From contig CAZXFJ010000003.1 in NCBI GenBank assembly GCA_964640435.1, positions 1 to 63,415 of the forward strand: a DNA stretch of 63,415 nt. The letters run 5' to 3'. The notes under the pieces were generated by a model, which had not been told where the DNA came from, made no database searches, and saw nothing but the letters and a program-made list of their open reading frames with translations. The DNA is from GWA1-39-11 sp964640435. Its GTDB lineage: Bacteria; Patescibacteriota; Microgenomatia; Levybacterales; GWA1-39-11. This document shows positions 1-8,199 of this stretch, piece by piece. A program made the position numbers and the translations under genes. The stretch's first letter is position 1. Each line of letters begins with the position of its first letter.

Positions 1-51
1 TCAGGTTTTATAAAAAAGGATATAGCTTAGGTTATTATCTTTTGAATTCTC

Positions 52-894
52 ATGATTCAATTTAGGAATGTTACTAAAAAATATGGTAACGGAGTAACCA
101 CTCTCGATGATGTTAATTTTGAAATAGAGAGTGGTAGTTTAGTTTATTTAATTGGACCCACTGGTTCAGGTAAGACAACCATCTTTAGAATGATTATTAA
201 AGATGTTACGCCAAGTGATGGATCAATTTCTCTTGGTGAATGGGATTTAAACAAGCTTCCAAAATCAAAGATAACAGATCTTAGAAGAAAAGTTGGCGTT
301 ATCTTTCAAGACTTAAAATTACTACTTGATAGAACGATTCAGGAAAATGTTATGTTACCTCTTTTATTCTCCGGTGTTGGAGAAGCTGAAGCAAAAGCGC
401 GCGCCAACGAAATACTTGCTGAGGTTGGACTTGAGGGCAAAGAAGAACATTTTCCGGTTCAATTATCAGGAGGAGAAAAGCAGCGTGTTGCTATAGCACG
501 TGCTCTTATTTTTGACCCTGAAATACTTCTTGCAGATGAACCTACAGGAAATCTTGATATGCAGACGTCGTTTCAAATAGTTGATCTTCTTCGAGCAATT
601 AACAAAAAGGGTACAACTATTTTTATGGCTACCCACAACGATAAAATAATAGAGAAATCTGATGATCGCGTTATTGTTCTTGAAAAGGGTAAAATAATTG
701 AAGACAGAAAGTCAAAAACAAAAAAATCAGAGGTAAAACCTGCTGAAGATAAAGAAGGGCAAGTAGAGAAGAAAGTGGAAGAAAAGGAAAAAGAGAAAGA
801 GAGCAAAGAAGAGAGCAAGGAGGAGGAGAAGGAGAACCGGGAGAAAATAAAGCTGGCAACGCTTGCTCACTCAAAGGGAGGTAATAAAAGATAA
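52..894 (+). CDS. ftsE: Cell division ATP-binding protein FtsE
   Basis: ABC ATPase of the FtsEX complex, which couples ATP hydrolysis at the division site to activation of a periplasmic or extracellular peptidoglycan hydrolase. Visible motifs are Walker A GPTGSGKT (residues 35-42), Q-loop near FQD (85-87), signature LSGGEKQ (138-144), Walker B ILLADEP (158-164) and switch His195. After the usual end of the domain (about residue 220) comes a 45-residue tail made almost only of Lys and Glu, longer than in typical FtsE; it may contact membrane or partner, which is inference. ftsX follows 1 nt after the stop, and a secreted hydrolase gene follows ftsX, which strongly supports the FtsE assignment over a generic transporter ATPase. 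Confidence 0.95.
   Translation: MIQFRNVTKKYGNGVTTLDDVNFEIESGSLVYLIGPTGSGKTTIFRMIIKDVTPSDGSISLGEWDLNKLPKSKITDLRRKVGVIFQDLKLLLDRTIQENVMLPLLFSGVGEAEAKARANEILAEVGLEGKEEHFPVQLSGGEKQRVAIARALIFDPEILLADEPTGNLDMQTSFQIVDLLRAINKKGTTIFMATHNDKIIEKSDDRVIVLEKGKIIEDRKSKTKKSEVKPAEDKEGQVEKKVEEKEKEKESKEESKEEEKENREKIKLATLAHSKGGNKR
873..882 (+). promoter_or_regulatory. Shine-Dalgarno site deciding the ftsX start
   Basis: AAAGGGAGGT lies inside the 3' end of ftsE, 13 nt before ATG 896. A TTG at 863 opens the same frame earlier, but it sits upstream of this ribosome binding site, so ATG 896 is the likely ftsX start. Confidence 0.75.
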
Positions 895-895
895 T

Positions 896-1759
896 ATGCA
901 ACTAGGAACTGTCGCAAAATACATAAGAAGATCACCATATCAAGCAATTTCTGCAACTCTTATTATGAGTCTTACTTTTTTTGCAGTAAGTATTTTTGGT
1001 ATCCTAACAATTCTTTCAATCCGCTTTATTGCATATTTTGAATCTCGTCCTCAATTGACAGTATTTTTTGAGGATCAAGCAACTCGTCAACAAATTTCAG
1101 ATCTCGAAAATCAGCTCAAAAATACGGGCAAAACATCATCAGTCACATATGTATCAAAAGAAGAGGCTTTAAAAATATACAAACAGCAAAACAAGAGCGA
1201 TCCAATACTTTTGGATCTTGTTACATCAGATATTTTACCTGCTTCGATTGAAGTTCAGGCGGTGCAAGCACAAGATCTATCATCTTTGTCAAATATTGTT
1301 AAAAAATCTCCAATTGTTGAGCAGGTTGTTTTTCAAAAAGATATAGTCGATACGCTTATTTCATGGACTAATGCCTTTAGACAAATTGGTCTATTTGTAA
1401 TTGGAATACTTCTAATAGTATCTGTATTTGTCATAGTTACAATTATTGGTATAAAGATTACTGTAAGACGTGAGGAAATTGAAATTATGCGACTTATTGG
1501 TGCTTCTAATTGGTTTATTCGGGCACCATTTTTACTTGAGGGAATGTTTTATGGGTTTGTGGGATCAATTATTGGGGGAGTATCTGCAATTGGTCTTTTT
1601 TACTACTTCACGCCTGCTCTCGAATCTTTCTTAAAAGGTGTAGCGATTTTCCCACTCTCTCCATTGATCATTGGAGAGCTTCTACTCATAGAAATAATAA
1701 TTGCTTGTGCATTGGGTGCATTTGCATCTTATGTTGCAGTGTTAAGATATCTTAAATAG
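896..1759 (+). CDS. ftsX: Cell division protein FtsX, membrane subunit
   Basis: Integral membrane partner of FtsE. The 287-residue protein has an N-terminal membrane segment (about 15-45), an extracellular domain (about 50-155) that in this family binds the peptidoglycan hydrolase or its adaptor, and three further membrane segments in the C-terminal half, ending in the family-typical ASYVAVLRYLK. The cytoplasmic stretch EEIEIMRLIGAS before TM3 is characteristic of FtsX and lets it couple to FtsE. Start chosen at ATG 896 because of the Shine-Dalgarno at 873-882. It is cotranscribed with ftsE and, by spacing (24 nt), with the coiled-coil hydrolase gene at 1784. Confidence 0.93.
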   Translation: MQLGTVAKYIRRSPYQAISATLIMSLTFFAVSIFGILTILSIRFIAYFESRPQLTVFFEDQATRQQISDLENQLKNTGKTSSVTYVSKEEALKIYKQQNKSDPILLDLVTSDILPASIEVQAVQAQDLSSLSNIVKKSPIVEQVVFQKDIVDTLISWTNAFRQIGLFVIGILLIVSVFVIVTIIGIKITVRREEIEIMRLIGASNWFIRAPFLLEGMFYGFVGSIIGGVSAIGLFYYFTPALESFLKGVAIFPLSPLIIGELLLIEIIIACALGAFASYVAVLRYLK

Positions 1760-1783
1760 GCAGCTACTTAGCGGTGAAAAAAT

Positions 1784-3049
1784 ATGACAAGACGTATAAC
1801 AAGGTATGTACTTTTGGTAGCCATAGCTTTTAGTTTTGCACTAATTCCTCTAAATACTGTATTTGCAGAAGATTCGCCAACTCCAAGTCCTGAGACGAGT
1901 GGAACACCAACTCCAACATCAGCTCCTGACAATACTAAGGCGATTGCAGACCTTCAACAGAAAATAAGTGATTATCAGTCAAAGCTAACTGAACTTAGAG
2001 GACAAGAAAAAACTCTAAATTCTCAAATTGGAATAATGGATAATCAGATAAAACTTACTGAGGTTAGAATTGATGCAACAGAGGCTCAAATAGGAGAGCT
2101 AGAGAAAGATATCGATATTGCTAAAAATAAAGTTAATGACTTACAGACTAATATTGATAAATCTACGAAAGCATTAATTGGAAGGATTGCAGCGGTTTAC
2201 CAAGTTGGGTCAATGAAGCCATGGGAGATATTTTTAGCAGCAAATAATATAGCAGATGTTTTTAAGCGATTAACATACTTACGAATTGTTCAAATTGCAG
2301 ATAAGCAAAAAGTTTATGCGGCAGAACAAGCAAAGAATGATTATACCAATCAAAAATCCATTTATGAAGAAAAACAGGCAGAAGCAGAGGCTTTGAGTAA
2401 GAAGCTTGAAGACTACACAGATCAATTAGATCAGGAAAAAAGTGCGAAACAAACATTACTAACTCAAACACAAGGAAATGAAGCAAATTATCAAAAGCTT
2501 CTTTCACAAGCTCAAGCACAACTTGCAAGCTTCTCTCGATTTACGGCAAACGCAGGAGGATCATCACTTCTATCAGGTCAAACTTCATGTGATGATTGGG
2601 GATGTTATTATAATCAGCGTGATACACAATGGGGAGGATTATCTTTGAATGGAACACAATATTCTCTTGCATCTGATGGATGTTTAGTTACTTCAATGGC
2701 GATGGTTTTAACTCACTATGGTCATAGGGGAGTAACTCCAATTTCAATTAACTCAAACTCGGATAATTTTGCATCATACTACCCAGCATATCTTCTTTAT
2801 ACGATTAAGGTTGATGGAGTAACGGCGCAAAGAGTAGGGGCATCAATTGATTCAACTCTCGCTGGAGGAAATCCACTTGTTGTTGGAGTAAGAGCATATG
2901 GAGGTACTCACTTTGTAGTTCTTACTGGTGGAAGTGGTGGAAATTACACGATGCGTGATCCATATATTCCAAATGGAAAAGATATAAGTTTCAATGCTCA
3001 TTATTCAGTCGGAAGTATATTTGAAGTTCAGCGTGTAGTTGTGAACTAA
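1784..3049 (+). CDS. Secreted coiled-coil protein with C39-like cysteine peptidase domain, probable FtsEX-activated wall hydrolase
   Basis: 421 residues. A signal peptide (1-28, cleavage near VFA-ED) is followed by a short Pro-Thr linker (31-50), a long heptad-rich coiled coil (about 52-250) like that of PcsB or EnvC, and a C-terminal papain-like domain (about 268-421). The last shows the Peptidase_C39_2 pattern: YYNQRDTQWG (275-284), catalytic Cys300 in SDGCLVTSMA, His376 in GGTHFVVL and Asp392 in RDPYIPNG. Known FtsEX partners carry CHAP, NlpC/P60 or LytM domains at this position; a C39-like domain is a variation. Position directly after ftsEX suggests it is the hydrolase or peptidase switched on by FtsEX. 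The substrate (peptidoglycan stem peptide or protein) is not provable here. Confidence 0.85.
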   Translation: MTRRITRYVLLVAIAFSFALIPLNTVFAEDSPTPSPETSGTPTPTSAPDNTKAIADLQQKISDYQSKLTELRGQEKTLNSQIGIMDNQIKLTEVRIDATEAQIGELEKDIDIAKNKVNDLQTNIDKSTKALIGRIAAVYQVGSMKPWEIFLAANNIADVFKRLTYLRIVQIADKQKVYAAEQAKNDYTNQKSIYEEKQAEAEALSKKLEDYTDQLDQEKSAKQTLLTQTQGNEANYQKLLSQAQAQLASFSRFTANAGGSSLLSGQTSCDDWGCYYNQRDTQWGGLSLNGTQYSLASDGCLVTSMAMVLTHYGHRGVTPISINSNSDNFASYYPAYLLYTIKVDGVTAQRVGASIDSTLAGGNPLVVGVRAYGGTHFVVLTGGSGGNYTMRDPYIPNGKDISFNAHYSVGSIFEVQRVVVN

Positions 3050-3096
3050 AAACTATATTTTTGAATAATTTTTTGTTAGACTCAGGGTAATTATTA

Positions 3097-3954
3097 ATGC
3101 GTAAAATAATTCCGGTTTTATTCTTATTCCTTTTTTTATTAATCCCTCAGAAAGCTTTTGCAGCCCTTTATATAAATGAATTTTCATCAAATTCCTCTCC
3201 TGAATGGGTAGAAATATACAACTCAGATAGTGCTTCAGTTGATCTTTCAAATTATGTTATTCGTGACTCAACAGATGCACATAAAATAGATCTTTCTGGA
3301 AGTATTGACCCGAATGGTTATAGGGTATTTGAATTTGGAGGATCAACTCTTAATAACGATGGAGATAAAATTAGGCTTCTTGTAAAAAATGAAGGTGGAG
3401 TTGAAAACAGTGTAAACGAAGTTGTATATGGTGTACCAGGAGATGTTAGGGCACCAGAAAGTGGTCAGGTGGCGGGGAGAAATCCTGATGGAACTTCAAA
3501 CTGGGTTATTTTTTCAAGTGGTACAAAAGGAGCTACAAACAATTCTGCAAATGTTGTATATACTCCAACTCCGACAAATAGTCCAACGCCTACTCCAACA
3601 TCTTCGCCCACGTCAACAAAAACTCCAACACCTGCGCCAACTTCAACACCAACGAAAGCTCCAACAGCAACGCCTACTAAAGTTCTAAGTCCCACATCAA
3701 CAACCGCGCCAACTCCTACGGATGATCCAAATTCAGACTTAAGAGTTGAAGACTCAAATGATCAAAAAGTATTTGGGGATTCTAATGATTCTTCAGATTC
3801 AACTTCTGAAGGAGAAGTTTTAGGTATTAGTACCAGCGGAGCTCCACTAATGTTTATCGTCCTGGGTTTGATAATTCTGGCAGTTTGTGGCATACTTGTC
3901 TACCTTCAATTCGGAGATAAAATAATGCTCCGATTTAAAAAGAAATCCTTATAA
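3097..3954 (+). CDS. Surface-anchored lamin-tail-domain (LTD) protein with Pro-Thr stalk
   Basis: 285 residues. Signal peptide (1-22, ending KAFAA), then an LTD beta-sandwich (about 23-140) recognisable from YINEFSS..PEWVEIYN and the NDGDKIRLL stretch. This is followed by a 60-residue linker of PTPTP-type repeats (about 152-212), an acidic Asp/Ser region, and a C-terminal membrane segment (about 250-272) with a basic tail FKKKS. The layout is a wall-spanning stalk with an exposed domain, anchored by the C-terminal helix rather than a sortase motif (no LPXTG). LTD domains in bacteria occur on secreted and surface proteins, often beside nucleases; the role here is unknown. No gene overlaps; tsaE starts 2 nt after the stop. 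Confidence 0.75.
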   Translation: MRKIIPVLFLFLFLLIPQKAFAALYINEFSSNSSPEWVEIYNSDSASVDLSNYVIRDSTDAHKIDLSGSIDPNGYRVFEFGGSTLNNDGDKIRLLVKNEGGVENSVNEVVYGVPGDVRAPESGQVAGRNPDGTSNWVIFSSGTKGATNNSANVVYTPTPTNSPTPTPTSSPTSTKTPTPAPTSTPTKAPTATPTKVLSPTSTTAPTPTDDPNSDLRVEDSNDQKVFGDSNDSSDSTSEGEVLGISTSGAPLMFIVLGLIILAVCGILVYLQFGDKIMLRFKKKSL

Positions 3955-3956
3955 AA

Positions 3957-4385
3957 ATGAAAAATAAATTTGTTTCAAATTCTGTTAAGGATACAGAAGA
4001 TATTGGTGTAAAGCTTGCTAGTAATTTAAAGCCTGGCGATATTATCGTGCTTACAGGTGAATTAGGAGCAGGAAAAACAGTTTTTTCTCGTGGCATAGCA
4101 AAAGGACTTAATGTTAAAAGTCGCGTTATTTCGCCAACGTTTGTTTTAGTGCGTAAGCATAGAGGTAAGCTTAATAACGAAAAAGTAAATTTATATCACA
4201 TAGACTTATATAGACTTGAGACAGGAAGTGATATAAAAAGCTTAGGACTTGAAGACATATTTGAAGATATTAAAGGAATATTTTTAATCGAATGGGGTAA
4301 AAAACATGATGCCCTGAAAGCAAATTATCAAGTTGAAATTGAAATATTACACGATGATAAAAGGAGAATAACAATAAATGAATAA
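3957..4385 (+). CDS. tsaE: tRNA threonylcarbamoyladenosine biosynthesis ATPase TsaE
   Basis: P-loop ATPase that resets the TsaB-TsaD complex during synthesis of t6A37 in ANN-decoding tRNAs. Motifs: Walker A GELGAGKT (residues 34-41), ISPTFVLV around residue 60, HIDLYRLE (about 80-87) and FLIEWGKK (about 103-110), all typical of the family; 142 residues is normal length. It overlaps tsaC by 8 nt and is followed by tsaB, so three of the four t6A genes form one operon. TsaD is not in this window. Confidence 0.95.
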   Translation: MKNKFVSNSVKDTEDIGVKLASNLKPGDIIVLTGELGAGKTVFSRGIAKGLNVKSRVISPTFVLVRKHRGKLNNEKVNLYHIDLYRLETGSDIKSLGLEDIFEDIKGIFLIEWGKKHDALKANYQVEIEILHDDKRRITINE

Positions 4386-4947
4386 AGGAATAAGTAATGC
4401 TATAAAAATTTTAAGAAAAGGTGGAATAGTTATTTATCCTACAGATACAGCATTTGGAATAGGAAGCAGAATTGACGATGTTGATGCTGTTAAAAAAGTT
4501 TTTAAACTTCGTAACAGACCAAGTGAAAAGGCTGTACCAATTTTGGTTTCATCATTTTCTATGGCAAAAAAATATGGAGTATTTAATTCTACGGCTGAAA
4601 AATTAGCGCGCAAGTATTGGCCGGGTGGGTTAACAATTGTTGTACCGGCAATAAAAGAAAGTGTTCCATCTGTTGTTCGTGGTGGAGCAGAAACGGTTGG
4701 TTTGAGAATGCCAAAACATTCTTCAGCGTTACGATTAATAAGTGAAACTGGAGTTCCATTGGTGGGTTGTTCAGCTAATTTTGCCGGTGGGCAGACTCCC
4801 CACAAATTGTCAGATTTAGATATAGAACTTACCAAGCTTGTTGATTATGTATTATCAGGTAGATGTTCTGTAAAAAAATCATCTACAGTTGTTGATACAT
4901 CGACAGACAAGATTAAAATATTAAGAAAGGGAGCAGTTAATTTATAA
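4378..4947 (+). CDS. tsaC: L-threonylcarbamoyladenylate synthase, TsaC/Sua5 family
   Basis: Makes threonylcarbamoyl-AMP from threonine, bicarbonate and ATP for t6A37. The 189-residue single YrdC domain shows GGIVIYPTDTAFGIG near the N terminus, KLRNRP-type KxR motif (KLRNRPSEKAVPIL), the WPGGLTIV segment and LVGCSANFAGG, all diagnostic. There is no C-terminal Sua5 domain, so it is the short TsaC form. The start overlaps the tsaE stop by 8 nt, implying translational coupling. Confidence 0.95.
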   Translation: MNKGISNAIKILRKGGIVIYPTDTAFGIGSRIDDVDAVKKVFKLRNRPSEKAVPILVSSFSMAKKYGVFNSTAEKLARKYWPGGLTIVVPAIKESVPSVVRGGAETVGLRMPKHSSALRLISETGVPLVGCSANFAGGQTPHKLSDLDIELTKLVDYVLSGRCSVKKSSTVVDTSTDKIKILRKGAVNL

Positions 4948-4950
4948 ATT

Positions 4951-5262
4951 ATGAACATATTATATATTGATACAAGAGACAACAAACACATAATAATAAA
5001 AGTTAAAAAGGATTTAGAGGAATTTATAGAAGAGGATGTTGCTGTTGCATCTAAAGCGCAAACTATTTTGCCTCTTGTAGAAAAAGCTTTAAAAAAAGCA
5101 GGACTTGAAACAAAAGATATTAACGAAATTGAAGTCGAACGTGGTCCAGGAGCATTTACTGGTCTTCGCGTCGGGGTATCAATTGCAAACTCACTGGGAT
5201 TTGCTAATGGGATAAAAATAAATGGGAAAGAAATCGGAGAAATAGAGTTGCCAAGTTACTAA
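4951..5262 (+). CDS. tsaB: Short TsaB-like t6A protein, N-terminal half only
   Basis: 103 residues against about 220-230 for typical TsaB. What is present is the first ASKHA-like lobe: ILYIDTRDN at the N terminus and the signature GPGAFTGLRVGVSIANSLGF (residues 66-85), the segment that dimerises with TsaD. The second lobe is absent; the stop is followed at once by the next gene and I saw no frameshifted remainder in 5263-5310. Because the operon partners tsaE and tsaC are intact, this is probably a functional reduced TsaB rather than a pseudogene, but a decayed gene cannot be excluded. Confidence 0.8.
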   Translation: MNILYIDTRDNKHIIIKVKKDLEEFIEEDVAVASKAQTILPLVEKALKKAGLETKDINEIEVERGPGAFTGLRVGVSIANSLGFANGIKINGKEIGEIELPSY

Positions 5263-5307
5263 GCCCTGTATTTGCATATTTGGTTGGTTGTTTATTATGA
5301 TTACTCT

Positions 5308-6207
5308 ATGCTCGATTTTATTAAACATTGGCTTACTCCTCATAAAGGTAATAATCATCGAGCGAAAATTCTTCACAATGCTAGTCTCTCGGTAGTAATT
5401 CTCGCAATATTTGTTGTAACTCTTGGCGCAAACTTTATAAAGACAAATCATCCGGAGGTACTCGGAATTTCATATTCAATTTCAGAAAACGATCTTCTTG
5501 CGCAAACAAATCAGCAAAGAATTTCAAATGGTCTTGAGCCCTTAACCATGAACTCTCAGCTCGCAGACGCAGCAAGAAGAAAAGCTGCTGACATGTTTGC
5601 TAAAAATTATTGGGCTCACTTTGCACCGGATGGATCCACAAGTCCTTGGCAATTTATTAGAAGTGCGGGATATGATTATCAATTTGCTGGGGAAAATCTT
5701 GCAAAGGGTTTTACAGACTCAGGTTCAATTGTAAATGCTTGGATGAATTCTCCAACCCATAGAGAAAATATGCTTAACGGTCGGTATAGAGAAGTTGGGT
5801 TTGCAATAGTGCCTGGTGTATTAAATGGGGAGGATACAGTTCTTGTAGTTCAGATGTTTGGAGCATTACCAGGGGAGGCAAGTGTACCAAGTGTGACAGG
5901 GGAAGAGGTTCAACCTCAGGCTGCATTGCCTACAGCTGTGCCAACTGCAATTATTACACAGGCTCCAGTTCAAGAGGTTAAAAGTACTGCCTCAAATCTT
6001 AAGAATCCTATTGTAAGTTCTGAGGCAACATCTAAGACGATTTTGACTGTTGTTTTGTCATTTATAATCCTAGGACTTATCCTTGATGGATTAATTGTAG
6101 AGAGAAAGAAGATCCCAAGATTGGTAGGTCATAATTTAGATCACATAATGTTAATTCTTACATTTATATTATTCTTAGTTATTATGAAAGGTGGGGTGGT
6201 AATATAA
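5308..6207 (+). CDS. Membrane-bound CAP/SCP-domain protein (YkwD-like)
   Basis: About 299 residues from ATG 5308. An upstream TTG at 5272 would add 12 residues but has no ribosome binding site. Order: short basic N terminus, one membrane helix (about 30-50), CAP domain (about 67-190) with LLAQTNQQRISNGLEPLTMN, the WAHFAPDGSTSPWQFI segment, GENLAKG and WMNSPTHRENML, then a Pro/Ala/Thr linker and two C-terminal membrane helices (about 235-295). CAP domains of this bacterial type are extracellular and often wall-associated; enzymatic activity is generally unproven. The next gene starts on the stop codon (TAATG), so it is in the same operon. A second CAP protein is encoded at 35337-36008. Confidence 0.85.
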   Translation: MLDFIKHWLTPHKGNNHRAKILHNASLSVVILAIFVVTLGANFIKTNHPEVLGISYSISENDLLAQTNQQRISNGLEPLTMNSQLADAARRKAADMFAKNYWAHFAPDGSTSPWQFIRSAGYDYQFAGENLAKGFTDSGSIVNAWMNSPTHRENMLNGRYREVGFAIVPGVLNGEDTVLVVQMFGALPGEASVPSVTGEEVQPQAALPTAVPTAIITQAPVQEVKSTASNLKNPIVSSEATSKTILTVVLSFIILGLILDGLIVERKKIPRLVGHNLDHIMLILTFILFLVIMKGGVVI

Positions 6208-6458
6208 TGTTAAAAAAACATCACGGCTTTTATTATTTTGCTGAACTTCTTGTAATTCTTGTTGGTTTCTTCTCGATTTATATGTTGAGGTATGACTTTA
6301 TTTTGCAAGAAATAACTTTAATTTTGGTATTAGTGATTTATTCTATTCTTGGAATCTTACATCATTCATTACATCACAACTTGCGCTTAAAAATTGTGAT
6401 AGAATATACACTGATAAGCATATTAATATTTGCTTGTTTTAAATTTTTAAATATATAA
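6207..6458 (+). CDS. Small three-helix membrane protein, function unknown
   Basis: 83 residues, almost entirely hydrophobic, with predicted membrane helices at about 9-26, 33-52 and 62-80 and a His-rich connection (ILHHSLHHN). The ATG overlaps the TAA of the CAP gene by one base and the stop is directly followed by the rmlA start, so it is translated within the operon. I do not recognise a family. The histidine cluster between helices could bind metal or a lipid headgroup, but that is speculation. Confidence 0.6.
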   Translation: MLKKHHGFYYFAELLVILVGFFSIYMLRYDFILQEITLILVLVIYSILGILHHSLHHNLRLKIVIEYTLISILIFACFKFLNI

Positions 6459-7181
6459 ATGAAAGGTATAATACTTGCAGGCGGAAAAGCGACAAGACTT
6501 AGACCATTAACAAAAATAACCTCAAAACAGTTGCTTCCTGTTTATAATAAGCCCATGATTTACTATCCAATTGAGACGTTAAAACGTGCTGGAATAACTG
6601 AAGTATTAATAATTGTTGCTCCAGATTACGCAGGACATTTTCTAAATCTTTTAGGTTCAGGAAATGAGAAGGGAATGAAATTCACATATGAAGTTCAACC
6701 AGAAGCAAGAGGATTGGCTGATGCATTCATTATTGGAGAGGATTTTATTGGAAATGAAAGCGTTGCAATGATTTTAGGTGATAATATTTTTGAACATGAT
6801 TTTACGCAAAGTGTCGCAACCTTTAAATCAGGAGCACGAGTTTTTGCTAAGAAAGTTCCAGATCCTGAGCGTTTGGGAGTAGTTGAATTTGACGAAAATA
6901 TGAAAGTAATCTCAATTGTTGAAAAACCAGAGCATCCTAAAAGTGATTATGCTGTTGTTGGTTTTTATTTGTATGACAATAAGGTAATTGAATATGCAAA
7001 AAGTCTAAAACCGTCATCTCGTGGAGAAATTGAAATTGTAGATCTTCATAATAAATATCTTGAAAAAGGTGATCTCGATGTTAATATAATTGAAGGAATG
7101 TGGGAGGATGCAGGAACTTTTGATAGTTTGCTTCGTGTAAATAATCTTGTCGCAGAAAAGGTAAAGGCAGGAGAACTATAA
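6459..7181 (+). CDS. rmlA: Glucose-1-phosphate thymidylyltransferase, RmlA (short archaeal/Gram-positive-like form)
   Basis: Activates glucose-1-phosphate with dTTP to dTDP-glucose, the first step of deoxysugar synthesis. The N terminus carries the nucleotidyltransferase signature GIILAGGKATRLRPLT with KQLLPVYNKPMIYYPIETL, and further on GDNIFEHD and VEKPEHPKSDYAVVGFY; 240 residues corresponds to the shorter RmlA type without the C-terminal allosteric extension of the roughly 290-residue E. coli enzyme. rmlB follows after 4 nt. UTP specificity (UDP-glucose) cannot be excluded from sequence alone, but the neighbour rmlB favours dTTP. Confidence 0.88.
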   Translation: MKGIILAGGKATRLRPLTKITSKQLLPVYNKPMIYYPIETLKRAGITEVLIIVAPDYAGHFLNLLGSGNEKGMKFTYEVQPEARGLADAFIIGEDFIGNESVAMILGDNIFEHDFTQSVATFKSGARVFAKKVPDPERLGVVEFDENMKVISIVEKPEHPKSDYAVVGFYLYDNKVIEYAKSLKPSSRGEIEIVDLHNKYLEKGDLDVNIIEGMWEDAGTFDSLLRVNNLVAEKVKAGEL

Positions 7182-7185
7182 CTTC

Positions 7186-8199
7186 ATGAAACTACTTGTA
7201 ACCGGTGGAGCCGGATTTATAGGATCAAATTTTATTCTTTACTGGATTAAAAATCATCCAGATGATGAGATTATTAATTTTGATAAATTAACCTATGCAG
7301 GTAATCTCGAGAATTTAAAAGAAATTGAGACAAGTCCTAATTATAAATTTATACATGGTGATATAACAAAAATAGATGAGGTTAATTCTGCAATGCAAGG
7401 AATTGATACCGTTGTTCATTTTGCTGCTGAATCACATGTTGATCGCTCTATAAATGATCCTGCGCCTTTTGTTGTAACTAATGTTTTAGGTACTCAAGTT
7501 CTTCTTGATTCAGCACTTAAAAACAATGTTAAGCGTTTTCATCACATTTCAACTGATGAAGTGTTTGGTGCTTTGGCACTTGATGACCATAATAAGTTTA
7601 ATGAAAAAACACCTTATGATCCAAGAAGTCCTTATTCAGCAAGTAAAGCAGGCTCAGATCATCTAGTTCGTGCATATCACACAACATATAGTCTTCCTAT
7701 AACAATAACAAATTGTTCAAATAACTTTGGTCCATTTCAATTTCCTGAAAAAATTATTCCACTCGCCATAACAAACCTTTTAGAGGGTAAAAAAGTTCCA
7801 GTTTACGGTGATGGATTATATGTTCGTGACTGGTTATATGTGGAAGATCATGTGAGAGCAATTGAAGCAGTATTAAAAGGCGGAAAGGATGGAGAAACAT
7901 ATGTTGTTGGAGGTTTGGAAGAGGATATACCAAATATCGAAGTAGTGAAAAAAATTATAAAAATTCTTGGAAAGTCTGAGGACCAAATAGAATTTGTCGA
8001 TGATAGACCAGGACATGATAGAAGATATGCTGTTGATTGGTCGAAAATAAAAAACGAATTATCTTGGGAGCCAAAATATGGATTTGATGAGTGGCTTGAG
8101 GCAACAGTTGAGTGGTACAAGAATAATCAGGAATGGTGGAAGAGCGTTAAGGATGGAGAATATAAAAAATATTATGAAAAACAGTACAAATCAATATGA
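7186..8199 (+). CDS. rmlB: dTDP-glucose 4,6-dehydratase RmlB
   Basis: Short-chain dehydrogenase of the extended type converting dTDP-glucose to dTDP-4-keto-6-deoxyglucose. Visible: NAD-binding TGGAGFIGSNF (residues 6-16), HFAAESHVDRSI, the active-site stretch HISTDEVFGAL with the RmlB-specific Asp-Glu pair, and catalytic YSASKAGSDHLVRAY; later NCSNNFGPFQFPEKIIP and the DDRPGHDRRYAVD substrate motif. Length 337 is typical. Its stop overlaps the next ATG (ATGA at 8196-8199). Confidence 0.95.
   Translation: MKLLVTGGAGFIGSNFILYWIKNHPDDEIINFDKLTYAGNLENLKEIETSPNYKFIHGDITKIDEVNSAMQGIDTVVHFAAESHVDRSINDPAPFVVTNVLGTQVLLDSALKNNVKRFHHISTDEVFGALALDDHNKFNEKTPYDPRSPYSASKAGSDHLVRAYHTTYSLPITITNCSNNFGPFQFPEKIIPLAITNLLEGKKVPVYGDGLYVRDWLYVEDHVRAIEAVLKGGKDGETYVVGGLEEDIPNIEVVKKIIKILGKSEDQIEFVDDRPGHDRRYAVDWSKIKNELSWEPKYGFDEWLEATVEWYKNNQEWWKSVKDGEYKKYYEKQYKSI

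Noticed and set aside
1..51. End of an upstream gene or promoter of ftsE
   Set aside because: No clear stop context, Shine-Dalgarno or promoter could be supported in 51 nt; a -10-like TATTAT is present near 33-38 but without a convincing -35.
3561..3725. Short direct repeats resembling a repeat array or CRISPR
   Set aside because: They are codon-level repeats of a Pro-Thr linker in frame with the LTD protein; no unique spacers and no cas genes.
4951..5262. tsaB as a pseudogene
   Set aside because: Reading frame is clean, signature intact, and placed in a tight operon; no remainder of the second lobe is seen, so reduction is more likely than recent decay. Not fully excluded.
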